Part shown: one piece after another, positions 1-8,041 of the stretch
Layout of the letters: every line of letters begins with the position of its first letter
Position numbering within the stretch: position 1 is the first letter of the stretch
NCBI GenBank assembly: GCA_034717985.1
Contig: JAYEMH010000002.1
Location: forward strand, 1 to 14,816
DNA from: JAYEMH01 sp034717985 [NCBI: Candidatus Ratteibacteria bacterium]
GTDB taxonomy: Bacteria; CAZDME01; JAYEMH01
Length of the DNA: 14,816 bases
Direction of reading: 5' to 3'
The notes under the pieces: model-generated
The model's input: only the letters and a program-made list of their open reading frames with translations
The model's database searches: none
What the model was told of the DNA's origin: nothing
Made by a program: the position numbers and the translations under genes

Positions 1-126
1 TTGCGTTATACTGCATGGAAAGCAAGCCGTTCTTTGTTACTTCCAGAAGCTTCACTCGCCTCGCGGCGAAGCCGCGGGGAAGTAGTCATGCAACTTGCTT
101 GAGGTCAAACTCGCTGAAAGATTCCG
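1..126. repeat. GC-rich palindrome next to the left direct repeat, no gene seen
   Basis: This edge stretch holds a strong hairpin at 59-79, with stem cctcgcggc, loop gaa and stem gccgcgggg (one G-T pair). It is flanked by short cttc/gaag arms. No U-tract follows on either strand, so it looks more like a dispersed REP-type palindrome than a terminator. It is much more GC-rich than the AT-rich DNA beside it. No intact ORF is visible; a minus-strand frame reads through here only if a TGA at 86-88 is ignored. Confidence 0.45.
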
Positions 127-166
127 CAATTTTTCTCATAAATGACTTATCTATTTCTATCCGCAT
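86..166 (-). pseudogene. Orphan 5' end sharing 13 codons with the giant gene, stopped early
   Basis: The left direct repeat carries the same ATG and first 13 codons (MRIEIDKSFMRKI) as the 2391-residue gene. The reading then diverges to AESFSEFDLKQVA and meets TGA after 26 codons. The frame stays open past that stop to the window edge, giving a peptide-like stretch (LLPRGFAARRVKLLEV...), but part of this is just the GC-rich palindrome. It may be the relic of a second gene that used the same 5' end, or noncoding DNA brought along by the repeat. No ribosome binding site is visible. I treat it as a broken or spurious ORF. Confidence 0.3.
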
Positions 167-361
167 TTCGTAAAAACAAAAATTTTACCACTGAAACACT
201 GAATTTAAGAAGCACAGAATTTTAAAAAAATTTATGCCATAACTCCATGGGTCTATATTTCAAATTCATTTTTCAGCATTTCCGAGCTTCCGTGCTTCAG
301 TGGTTAATTTTCTCTTTTTGTTTTTCGCTTTGCGCTTTTATTTTTTCTCTGTGTTCCCTTT
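127..361. repeat. Left copy of the direct repeat flanking the giant gene
   Basis: This segment matches 7517-7744 in the same orientation at an offset of 7390 bases. The copies are essentially identical to about position 330. Differences seen are one substitution near 314 (tctcttt against tcttttt) and 7 extra bases near 329-337 (a tgcgctt duplication) in this copy. It lies 20 bases beyond the stop codon of the giant gene. It contains the leader and first 13 codons of that gene and a smaller element bounded by inverted ends. Confidence 0.92.
187..304. repeat. Small inverted-repeat-bounded element (copy 1)
   Basis: The ends are accactgaaacac at 187-199 and gtgcttcagtggt at 292-304, an inverted pair with one mismatch, enclosing AT-rich noncoding DNA. 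'accactgaa'-type units are common intergenic repeats in genomes of environmental bacteria (family knowledge, not checked here). An identical copy lies at 7577-7694. No transposase is encoded, so it is MITE-like at most. Confidence 0.55.
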
Positions 362-380
362 GGTTTGTTTTTAGATGTGT

Positions 381-3300
381 TTATGCTCCCGAAAGCTCTC
401 GCAGGGATTCTTTGTATTCTTTGTACTCTTTTTCTATATCCCCGGCTTCCACCGGCGGCAGGTCAATAAACATTTCCCGGACAGTTATTGCCGACTCCAG
501 GGCGTCTGCCAATGAATAGATGTATTTCTCGTCTGCCTCTTTGAAAATGACAATCGGTACATTCCGCTCTTTTGAGAAACGCTTGAGCTGAACCCGGTTT
601 TGAGCTTCAACTGTTCCTTTGATAATACAGAGAATATTTTTCTCTTCTCCTATCAGGGTTTCTATTTCCTCTATTTCAGCAGCCTTATCTTTGAGTCCCA
701 GTTCTTCTTTTGTTTTCTTTGTTATTTTCAACTCCGGGGCAGTTTCCTTTATTAACCCTTCTAAAATCTTGTTATATACCGGGTCTTCGGCATATAAAAT
801 CACCTCTCCTAATAGATTATTCTTTACAATAATTCCTAAACTTTCTTCTAAATCTATAACCCCGCAATTATTTAATAACGGCTCGGCATAAAAAATAAGG
901 GTTTGGGGGACAGCAAATTCATTTTTATTTTCCGCCACGGCCTTTTCTAACGCCTCAAGGTTCTTATCATATTTTTCTTTTACCGGCTTTTCCAATCTTA
1001 ATGCCTTTACGGCCGCCTTAAAAGAACAGAAAGCAGCAATCCCTGCTTTATAATTTGCCAATGATATAGCGGCTCCATATTTCATTGCCTCGGCAAAAGG
1101 TCCGACGGCATCATGGGTAAAATCAGCCGGGTGGGAAATGAAACCATGGATAAATGATTTATCTGTTTCGCCCCGGCGGATGTATTCTTCCAACAAATGG
1201 GCAAGCTCATGAATTATCACATCGGTTCCCTCATTATTAAACGAATTAAATTTAAGTTCTTTATTAAGAAACATAGTCATTTTCCCTTGGTATGTTCTAA
1301 ATCCTCCGTTAAATGTAACATTTTCAACTAAAAGAATTTGCTCTATACCAAACTGTTCCGCTATAGCCGAGGCAAAATTTACCAACTCCCATTCCAAAAA
1401 GGAATATTTATCTTCCGGCACAATAATCCTTTCTGGATATCGTAGGCTATTATGCGCTCTGGTTATGTCCTCAGCGGCGGCAATTTTTCCCCGGCTATAA
1501 GGAACTTCACTTAAACTTAATTTTTCGCTTATGTCTAATCCTGACTTCTCTAACATTTCCGCCTGCTTTCTGGCTAAATCTGCATTTACCTCCTCTTGAA
1601 TAGCCAGGCGGCGAAGTAAAAGGCTAACCTTTGAATTTGGCTTGGTCCGGTCGGCAGCCGTCTCTAAAAGAAGCAGGACTTTTAAAATTTTTCTCTCTTT
1701 ATCTAATTTCCCCGGTTCAGTCAAAAGCTCTTTAAGCTCTTCTTCGCTAATCCCGGCGTACTGCTCTTTATTAATTTTATTGGCCAGACCAACTAAGGCT
1801 TCATCATTCAAATCAATAGATTCCCAGTAACTGCCGTTGGTTTCCCAGTCTAAAGGTAAGCCCTCAAACACAAACTGGGGGCTGGTCTGGGTTAAGGTCT
1901 TATAAACAATGGCTTTATAAAACTCAATGGCAGTATATTTTTGAATTACCGGTAAATATTCATTTTCATATTCAAAGGCGCTGCGGCCGCGTATTAAGGC
2001 TAAGGGAATTTGAATAATCAGTCCCAATTCTTTAATATGCTTATGTAAAGAGGCCGGAATAAATTTTAAATACTCCTCTTTAATCACACCAACCCTAAGT
2101 CCGGCCTTATCTATTATCTGTAGAGGCATATCTTTTGCCCCAATTATTTTCATTTTGCCAAAATTAGTCTCTTTATCATCCGGCTTTGAAGCAATAAAAT
2201 CGGTTTGGCTCAATAGTTCTTTTTCTACCACTAAGGGCTGTTTGTTTCCTTGATAATCAATAAAATAAATCCGGAAATTCTCATCCTGAGCCAGGCCGGC
2301 AAAAGTCTTATATGCCCTTTTGGAAAGAATAGCTTCAAGTTCGGGAATAGTATTATCAACTTTGGTAATCCGTTTAATGCTAACTCCTTGTTTTACCCTC
2401 TTATCGTTAATTTTGCGTATACCGATAAGTTTAACTGTCCGGGTTTTACCGGCGCTGTCTTTATTGACCCTGAAACTAAACATATAAGCCCGGTCCTGGT
2501 TTTTGCTAATTATCTCCAGCCGGTCAACCCCTTCAAACATAGTATATTTACCGGTGCCAAAAAATCCGGCAAAGTCTATCTGTTCGCCTTTATCCTTAGT
2601 TGATTTAGAAATAATCAAAGCTGCTTCTTTCAGAGCGCCGGTACCGTTATCCATTGCTTCTTCCACATATTCTTCCTCCCCCCGCTCATTTTTCTGAAGA
2701 TAAAAATCAATTATTAATTCACCTTTCCGTCCGGACGGAATGGCATCTTTTGAATTCTGGACAATTTCCCGGCTATGGGCGCCGGACTCGGCCTGAACGG
2801 TTATATCTTTCAATATTTTCTGCTCTAAAACATTCGACCTTTCAGGAAGATTGTTAATATTCTGAAGAAGATAATCCATATCCATCACTACATCTTCGTC
2901 TCCATCTTTGGCTCTCTGTTTTTCTAATTGCTCCATTTGAGAAATCTCTATGCCGGCATCAGGCAACAGAATATCCTCGCCCGTAGGAATAAAACGCTTT
3001 CTCATTCTTATCGGCTCTACTTCATTAGTGAGAAAAATCACAAATGGCCGCGCCTCGGCTAAATTATGAGATTCAGACGGTTCATTCAGATAATCGGTGA
3101 GCGTATTTAAGTCAATATCAGCAAAGGCCCGGCTTAATTTGCCTAAAAATACCTTTTTTGCTTCCGGTTTTGCTTTTAAAATTTTTCGCGCTTGTGTTTT
3201 TAACAAAGCTGTATGCCTGGCCGGCTCCCGGGCGGTAAAATAAGAGAGAAATTCAACTATCTTTCTAATCTCTGCCCGGCCAATTTGCTGATAAGAGGCC

Positions 3301-6300
3301 TCTTTAAGATTCTCAATCAGTTCACCAATGAGAGAGATAAGGTCAATTTGTTCCGGTGTGTTTATATCCCAATTATTGGCTAAAACTTCAAAAAAGACCG
3401 CATCAATAGTATCTATATTTAGGACAGGATTTTTACTTAACTCAAAGAGCTTGCTAAAAAGAGAGGTATAAAAACCTTTTTGAATATTATATTCCTCTTG
3501 TGAAAGTAAATCTCTTTTTGAGGCAATGTATTCCGGAAGAAGAAGTATGATTTTTTCCATCCGGATCCTAAAAATATCAAAAGGCAAAGAAGTTTCCAAG
3601 TCTAATGGTTTATCCTTTAGGACATCATGGAATCTGTTAATAATCTCCTGCTCCTCATCTTCATATAATTTGGTAATCTCCCCTTCAATTATTCGCTTTA
3701 TCTCTCCCTTATATTCTTCCGGAATTAGTTTAAGAAATGGCTGATAGGCGCTTCTTGCTTGTTGAATAAACTCATTTTTTCTGGAAACAATACTTTTCTC
3801 CCATAATTTAATGGCTTTTTTCTCATCCTTGGTTTCGGCAATTTGAGGACGCGTTCCTGAAGAAACAAAAATCGGCTCTTCAGGCTTCTCCGGGTCAAGA
3901 TAAATCACATCACCATTTTTGGGATTGACAAAAACAAAATACTTGCCGTCAAAAGAAACACTGTTATAATCTTCGGAGCTGATTAAAAGAGGCCTATCAT
4001 GTTCCTCATCCGGGACATAATGACTGTCAAGGTACCAGCTTTTTAGGTTTTCAGAAATCCAAAGATAAAAATGAGTATGGAGTTTATTATCTGTAATACC
4101 TTTCCTGTCCAACAGAAATCCCCCCGTCTGGATATAAATATATCCTTTCTTTCTATCATCATAACGCAATCTTCCAAACCCGCGCCGATCAACAATTATC
4201 TCCCCCTGATAAGAAATCCTTCTCCCTGTTTCGGGAATTATGGCCTGGGGATGGGCCGGGTCGGAGTTGTCAATAAAAAGATTGAAATAAGGGTGTTTAT
4301 AGGCCCCTTTTCTATCAAGCCGCTGGAGAGGGTCCCTGTCAATCTGGATAAAAATAACCCCTGGTGTTACCTTCGTACCAGATGTTTTTGCAGAAACTAT
4401 ATATCCCCCACCGCCAGCATAAGACCATTCTTCGCAAAAATCATAATCAAAAGGAACGGAAGAATCCATAGTTACTTCACCTTCCTTACTCAATTTATAA
4501 TTTTTGTATCCTTCTGTTCTCACCTTATAATACATTTTACTTCCCTTCCACTCTGTAGTTACATCCTTTATCTCTTCTCCCCCAAAATCAGCTTGGCTAA
4601 GAAATTTCCCTGTTTTATGAAAATAGATAAGGTTTTGACCATTTACATCAACAATTGCCGTATAGGTGCCGCTGGAATCAGTGTGCAGTTGTTGTCTGTC
4701 GGTTATTACAATACGATTTTTTCGCGTCAAATCATACAAAGTCATTTGTCCGCTCTTTTTATCCCGAATAAAGGCCAAATTAGCAAAAGGATTAAGGGCA
4801 TATTCTATATCCTCGTTTCCTAAACCAAAAAGGCTAATTATTTCATTGGTGTCTTCCGTTTTTACAATAACAAAAATTTGCTCGCCTGAGGCCAATTTTT
4901 TAATATAAGTCAAATATTTTCCGTCCCGGCTGAACTGCAGGTCAAAATAAGTATTTTTTCTTAATTTCGGTGAAAGCACACCCACTGGTTCCGTGGAAAA
5001 ACCGGATTGTAAATTATAATGTTTTCCGGTCTCTAAATCCCAAACCGAACTTTTAATTTCGCCTTGCCAATCAACAGTATAAACAAATCGTTTGTTGGGA
5101 GAAAAGACTAAATTTTCTATCTCAGAAATCATAATTAAACCCTGAGATTCGCCCTCTAATTTATATAATCCCCATACTTCTTCAAACTCTACTTTGTAAT
5201 ACCCATTAATTAACGGCACTATACTTTTAACATCCTTAAACATTCTCATCCCTGTTCCCACTTCTACCAAATCCCCGTTCTCCAAAAGAACATACTTTTG
5301 ATTGGCATCCGCAGGAACCTTTCCTGCTCCATCCTGAGTCAGAAACGGGGAATTGATAAGAAATTTATTAATCGCCTCAGCATCAATCTCACCGGCGCTT
5401 TTTGCAGTTTCGCTTATAGAAGCCAGGAGCAAATTTTCTCTGGGTTTAGTTACCTCATAAGAGGTAACTACCTCTTCGGCGGTAATAATATTAACCATTT
5501 GTAAAAGGGCGGCTAATTCCTTCTCTTCCTCTTCTCTTAATCCTTTAGCCCTTTTACCGGTAAGTTTCAGCAACCGCTGACTTCCCGATAAGTTTTCGGG
5601 CAGGGCAATAAATCCATCAGTTTTGATCATTGGCAGACGCTCTTTTTCTGCCCAGGTATGCCAGTCCCGATGAAATCTTGAAATACCCTCAAAGGTATCT
5701 TCTTTAAAAGGAATAAGAACCAGGGGCAGGTGTTTCTCTCCGCCCAAAGTTACACCTCTAACCACCTTACCCCCGATTTCCTTAAGCCCTATTGCTCCCT
5801 GCCAATTAAAAAGATTTTTATTTACAAAAAGCGGCTTTTTATTTTCCGGAATAGCTATTTTTTTAAATTCTTCTTCCTGCGGAAGAAAGACAATTTCCTC
5901 TTCCTTAAGTTCGCTTATAATCCCGGAGAGGAGTTTCTGAATATTTACCCGGAGGCCTCTAATCATATAGGCATAATTCTCATTTTCCTGAATTAAACCT
6001 TCTATACCTATCACCAGGGTATTAATGTATTTCACCTTTTCCAGATTGGACAATTTGGGATGGTCAATGATTTTGGCAATACTATGCTCTACGGCTAATT
6101 GAAAATTGGATTTTTCACCGGGCTTAAGCTCAAACGGAATAATAATCGTATCCCTGGATTCCGGAACATCCAGGAGAGAGCCGAATTCAAGCATCAGCCC
6201 GCCTTTGACTGCCGCCTCCGGCACAATATCCCCAGGTATATCAACGGTTACTACCACTTCACTGTTTCGGGAAAAAGAAATTTTATCCGGAAGAGAAGCA

Positions 6301-7556
6301 TCCTGCACTACCTTAACCTTAGCTAACTCCTTCTCGGCCGCTTTACCGCTTAAAGGCTCCGGATGCTCAATAACCCCGGGTACAAACATCCCGGAGATAA
6401 TCTCGGCATTCATACCCCGGCCATTATCAATTACCTTTATGGTTTGCTCAGTTAGTTCAACCTGGACAAATCGGCCCTTGCTTTCTGCCGGAATAGCCGA
6501 CATATCGGAAGAAACAATACTTTTTTTCTCTTCGAATCCATTCACCTTTTCTTTTTCCCGGCCGCCCACTTGAGTAGTAATTTCTGCCTCGGTAACATAA
6601 GGAAACCGTTTGTGAATACCCGAGATAATACCTTCTTGAGAATTGCGATGTTTCCGGTCTAAGTCCTTATCGGTTAGGGGAATCTTCTTTTCAGTACTTA
6701 CCTTCAGTATTGTTCCCTGCTTTATTGCCTGGCCGGCCGCTTTCTGAAAATCTTGAAGAGAAATTTTTCTAATCCGAATATAATTTTGTCCCTGACTGTC
6801 TTTAAGTATGGTCAGTTGATACGGCGTCCCTTCTTTTGCTCTGGAAAAAACATCTATTCTATCTCCTCCGCCGGGCTTTAACCAGCTGAGAATTTGCTTA
6901 ACCCCTTTGCCGAATTGTTTAATATTCAGGCCTAAAGCGTCTAAACTATTGGAAACTGCTTCATAAACGCCTTGTGCCTGCGGATTCTCATTTTGGTGGG
7001 TGATGTCGGTTCGTAAAGGAGGGTCTTGCTGAGGATAAGTGCGGCCGTTAATAAGGTCAATAATTTCTTTGTGATAATTGCCTTCAGCTAAGTTTTTATA
7101 AATCTCTCCATATATCCTATCTTTAGACAGGCCTGCTTTAATACCCAGGACAGAAACAACTTTTGTTAACTTCTCTTGCGATAAACTCTGCCCGGCCAGA
7201 ATTGTTTGCGCCCAGACAAAATGCTCTAAATCAACCCCGGAAAAATCTTGATTAGATCCTGAATATTCAAAGGACTGTTGAGTTTCTCTGGCCGTCTTTG
7301 CCTCATCTTCAACTCCTAATACTATATGAAGCTCTTGAAGAATTGCCGGCTCTTCTTTTACCGGCGTAGCCCGTAAAAAAGATTTTTCTCTTTGCCGGCC
7401 GGCCCAGCCAGTATCTACCCAAACCACATTAAATAAAAACGCCCCTATAATAGCTATAGAAGTTATCTTCAGGAGCCTCTTCCGTATATCGTATTTCGTA
7501 TTTCGCATCTCGCTATCAATTTTTCTCATAAATGACTTATCTATTTCTATCCGCAT
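381..7556 (-). CDS. Giant exported composite protein: two GHKL ATPase-like modules, beta-propeller-like centre, HELAH peptidase motif
   Basis: The protein has 2391 residues and no function I can name. The N-terminus is basic, then hydrophobic at 31-47, ending GWA at 50-52, like a signal peptide. Module 1 carries an N-box (YEAVSNSLDA, 198-207), a lid-like FGKGVKQ (215-221), GT (281-282) and DNGRGM (377-382), an order unlike normal GHKL domains. The region at about 745-1237 has propeller-like repeats (SPNKRF, SRDGKY, SFDGKY). About 1240-1560 looks helical. Module 2 has the usual order: REIVQNSKDA (1596-1605), DNGTG (1636-1640), FFGTGK (1665-1670). HELAH (2116-2120), with E2156 downstream, suggests a zinc peptidase. 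The last 150 residues look Rossmann-like. The first ATG has no clear Shine-Dalgarno sequence; ATG at 7508, or a CTG after GGAAGAGG (residue 29), are alternative starts. An upstream riboswitch and flanking repeats suggest a regulated, mobile or recently duplicated unit. Confidence 0.93.
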   Translation of the reverse strand: MRIEIDKSFMRKIDSEMRNTKYDIRKRLLKITSIAIIGAFLFNVVWVDTGWAGRQREKSFLRATPVKEEPAILQELHIVLGVEDEAKTARETQQSFEYSGSNQDFSGVDLEHFVWAQTILAGQSLSQEKLTKVVSVLGIKAGLSKDRIYGEIYKNLAEGNYHKEIIDLINGRTYPQQDPPLRTDITHQNENPQAQGVYEAVSNSLDALGLNIKQFGKGVKQILSWLKPGGGDRIDVFSRAKEGTPYQLTILKDSQGQNYIRIRKISLQDFQKAAGQAIKQGTILKVSTEKKIPLTDKDLDRKHRNSQEGIISGIHKRFPYVTEAEITTQVGGREKEKVNGFEEKKSIVSSDMSAIPAESKGRFVQVELTEQTIKVIDNGRGMNAEIISGMFVPGVIEHPEPLSGKAAEKELAKVKVVQDASLPDKISFSRNSEVVVTVDIPGDIVPEAAVKGGLMLEFGSLLDVPESRDTIIIPFELKPGEKSNFQLAVEHSIAKIIDHPKLSNLEKVKYINTLVIGIEGLIQENENYAYMIRGLRVNIQKLLSGIISELKEEEIVFLPQEEEFKKIAIPENKKPLFVNKNLFNWQGAIGLKEIGGKVVRGVTLGGEKHLPLVLIPFKEDTFEGISRFHRDWHTWAEKERLPMIKTDGFIALPENLSGSQRLLKLTGKRAKGLREEEEKELAALLQMVNIITAEEVVTSYEVTKPRENLLLASISETAKSAGEIDAEAINKFLINSPFLTQDGAGKVPADANQKYVLLENGDLVEVGTGMRMFKDVKSIVPLINGYYKVEFEEVWGLYKLEGESQGLIMISEIENLVFSPNKRFVYTVDWQGEIKSSVWDLETGKHYNLQSGFSTEPVGVLSPKLRKNTYFDLQFSRDGKYLTYIKKLASGEQIFVIVKTEDTNEIISLFGLGNEDIEYALNPFANLAFIRDKKSGQMTLYDLTRKNRIVITDRQQLHTDSSGTYTAIVDVNGQNLIYFHKTGKFLSQADFGGEEIKDVTTEWKGSKMYYKVRTEGYKNYKLSKEGEVTMDSSVPFDYDFCEEWSYAGGGGYIVSAKTSGTKVTPGVIFIQIDRDPLQRLDRKGAYKHPYFNLFIDNSDPAHPQAIIPETGRRISYQGEIIVDRRGFGRLRYDDRKKGYIYIQTGGFLLDRKGITDNKLHTHFYLWISENLKSWYLDSHYVPDEEHDRPLLISSEDYNSVSFDGKYFVFVNPKNGDVIYLDPEKPEEPIFVSSGTRPQIAETKDEKKAIKLWEKSIVSRKNEFIQQARSAYQPFLKLIPEEYKGEIKRIIEGEITKLYEDEEQEIINRFHDVLKDKPLDLETSLPFDIFRIRMEKIILLLPEYIASKRDLLSQEEYNIQKGFYTSLFSKLFELSKNPVLNIDTIDAVFFEVLANNWDINTPEQIDLISLIGELIENLKEASYQQIGRAEIRKIVEFLSYFTAREPARHTALLKTQARKILKAKPEAKKVFLGKLSRAFADIDLNTLTDYLNEPSESHNLAEARPFVIFLTNEVEPIRMRKRFIPTGEDILLPDAGIEISQMEQLEKQRAKDGDEDVVMDMDYLLQNINNLPERSNVLEQKILKDITVQAESGAHSREIVQNSKDAIPSGRKGELIIDFYLQKNERGEEEYVEEAMDNGTGALKEAALIISKSTKDKGEQIDFAGFFGTGKYTMFEGVDRLEIISKNQDRAYMFSFRVNKDSAGKTRTVKLIGIRKINDKRVKQGVSIKRITKVDNTIPELEAILSKRAYKTFAGLAQDENFRIYFIDYQGNKQPLVVEKELLSQTDFIASKPDDKETNFGKMKIIGAKDMPLQIIDKAGLRVGVIKEEYLKFIPASLHKHIKELGLIIQIPLALIRGRSAFEYENEYLPVIQKYTAIEFYKAIVYKTLTQTSPQFVFEGLPLDWETNGSYWESIDLNDEALVGLANKINKEQYAGISEEELKELLTEPGKLDKERKILKVLLLLETAADRTKPNSKVSLLLRRLAIQEEVNADLARKQAEMLEKSGLDISEKLSLSEVPYSRGKIAAAEDITRAHNSLRYPERIIVPEDKYSFLEWELVNFASAIAEQFGIEQILLVENVTFNGGFRTYQGKMTMFLNKELKFNSFNNEGTDVIIHELAHLLEEYIRRGETDKSFIHGFISHPADFTHDAVGPFAEAMKYGAAISLANYKAGIAAFCSFKAAVKALRLEKPVKEKYDKNLEALEKAVAENKNEFAVPQTLIFYAEPLLNNCGVIDLEESLGIIVKNNLLGEVILYAEDPVYNKILEGLIKETAPELKITKKTKEELGLKDKAAEIEEIETLIGEEKNILCIIKGTVEAQNRVQLKRFSKERNVPIVIFKEADEKYIYSLADALESAITVREMFIDLPPVEAGDIEKEYKEYKESLRELSGA

Positions 7557-7744
7557 TTCGTAAAAACAAAAATTTTACCACTGAAACACTGAATTTAAGA
7601 AGCACAGAATTTTAAAAAAATTTATGCCATAACTCCATGGGTCTATATTTCAAATTCATTTTTCAGCATTTCCGAGCTTCCGTGCTTCAGTGGTTAATTT
7701 TCTTTTTTTGTTTTTCGCTTTTATTTTTTCTCTGTGTTCCCTTG
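7517..7744. repeat. Right copy of the direct repeat; contains the giant gene's start
   Basis: This copy covers the first 13 codons of the giant gene (7518-7556) and about 190 bases of its leader. It is the partner of 127-361. The match begins at caatttttctc and runs through gtgttccctt, with one 7-base length difference. Because coding sequence is included, the repeat is not purely intergenic. Confidence 0.92.
7577..7694. repeat. Small inverted-repeat-bounded element (copy 2)
   Basis: This is the same element as 187-304, with inverted ends accactgaaacac and gtgcttcagtggt. It sits inside the leader of the giant gene, so the transcript from the riboswitch promoter would have to cross it. The ends could pair in the RNA into a long imperfect stem. 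Confidence 0.55.
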
Positions 7745-7890
7745 TGAGCTCTGTGGTTATTTTTTTCCTCATCCCCCTTTTCGCGCCTGCCCCGCAGGCT
7801 TGTCCTTCGGGGTCTTCCTTCTCCCGCCTATTATTCGTGAGAATCTGTGTCCATCTGTGGTTCAATTTCTTTTCCTGTGGTTATTTTGCT
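7745..7890. repeat. Degenerate 'tctgtggtt' type intergenic repeat
   Basis: The segment contains repeated ctgtggtt units (near 7750, 7855, 7875) and the phrase gaatctgtgtccatctgtgg. In other frames this translates to HRWTQ-like peptides, a known artefact of dispersed environmental-genome repeats. The 69-codon minus-strand frame across it (7656-7865) is low-complexity, very basic and starts within the repeat motif, so I do not call it a gene. It forms part of the long leader between riboswitch and giant gene. Confidence 0.5.
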
Positions 7891-7933
7891 TTTTCTTTCC
7901 CCTTTTTCCTTATTTTTTTGTTTTTCTATCAGA

Positions 7934-7953
7934 GGGACGGGCGTGCCCGTCCC
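7934..7953. repeat. Perfect GC-rich palindrome
   Basis: gggacgggc and gcccgtccc are separated by two bases. This is a REP-like palindrome in the giant gene's leader. There is no U-tract on the minus strand after it, so terminator function is unlikely. Confidence 0.6.
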
Positions 7954-7976
7954 CTACATATTTTTTGATTCTTTTT

Positions 7977-7994
7977 AAATCCTGTAAATCCTGT
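7977..7994. repeat. Two tandem aaatcctgt units
   Basis: The 9-base unit aaatcctgt occurs twice in direct succession. This phrase is another common short intergenic repeat. It lies immediately beyond the U-tract of the riboswitch terminator. Confidence 0.6.
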
Positions 7995-7999
7995 CAGAA

Positions 8000-8041
8000 A
8001 AATAAACAGGCTGAGCCACCTATATCCTAGGCAACTCAGCC
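8000..8041 (-). terminator. Riboswitch expression platform: intrinsic terminator
   Basis: On the minus strand the arms GGCTGAG (8035-8041) and CTCAGCC (8009-8015) pair. The stem continues inward through TGCCTA/TAGGTG with two G-T pairs, and the RNA then reads TGTTTATTTTT. The loop-proximal stem uses the bases CTAGGA (8025-8030) that also form the 3' strand of aptamer stem P1. Aptamer and terminator are therefore mutually exclusive, as expected if ligand binding allows read-through into the giant gene. Confidence 0.7.

Noticed and set aside
247-519. 90-codon plus-strand frame at the left edge
   Set aside because: It spans the direct repeat and the antisense of the giant gene's 3' end. The translation is Phe/Ser/Cys-rich junk from T-rich repeat DNA, with no ribosome binding site.
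4071-4823. A 250-codon open frame on the plus strand
   Set aside because: It lies wholly antisense inside the giant gene, whose frame has sensible domain motifs across the same bases. The plus-strand product has no recognisable domain and a biased composition, as expected of a shadow.
5447-5470. Perfect 10-bp inverted repeat (tagttacctc, ataa, gaggtaacta)
   Set aside because: It lies within the coding sequence of the giant protein, far from either end, and has no U-tract. It is probably chance from codons such as GAG GTA ACT, though an operator or RNA role cannot be excluded.
7656-7865. 69-codon minus-strand frame starting MNHRWTQ
   Set aside because: It is repeat-derived, highly basic and low-complexity, and overlaps the direct repeat. 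HRWTQ-like peptides are a known artefact of such intergenic repeats.
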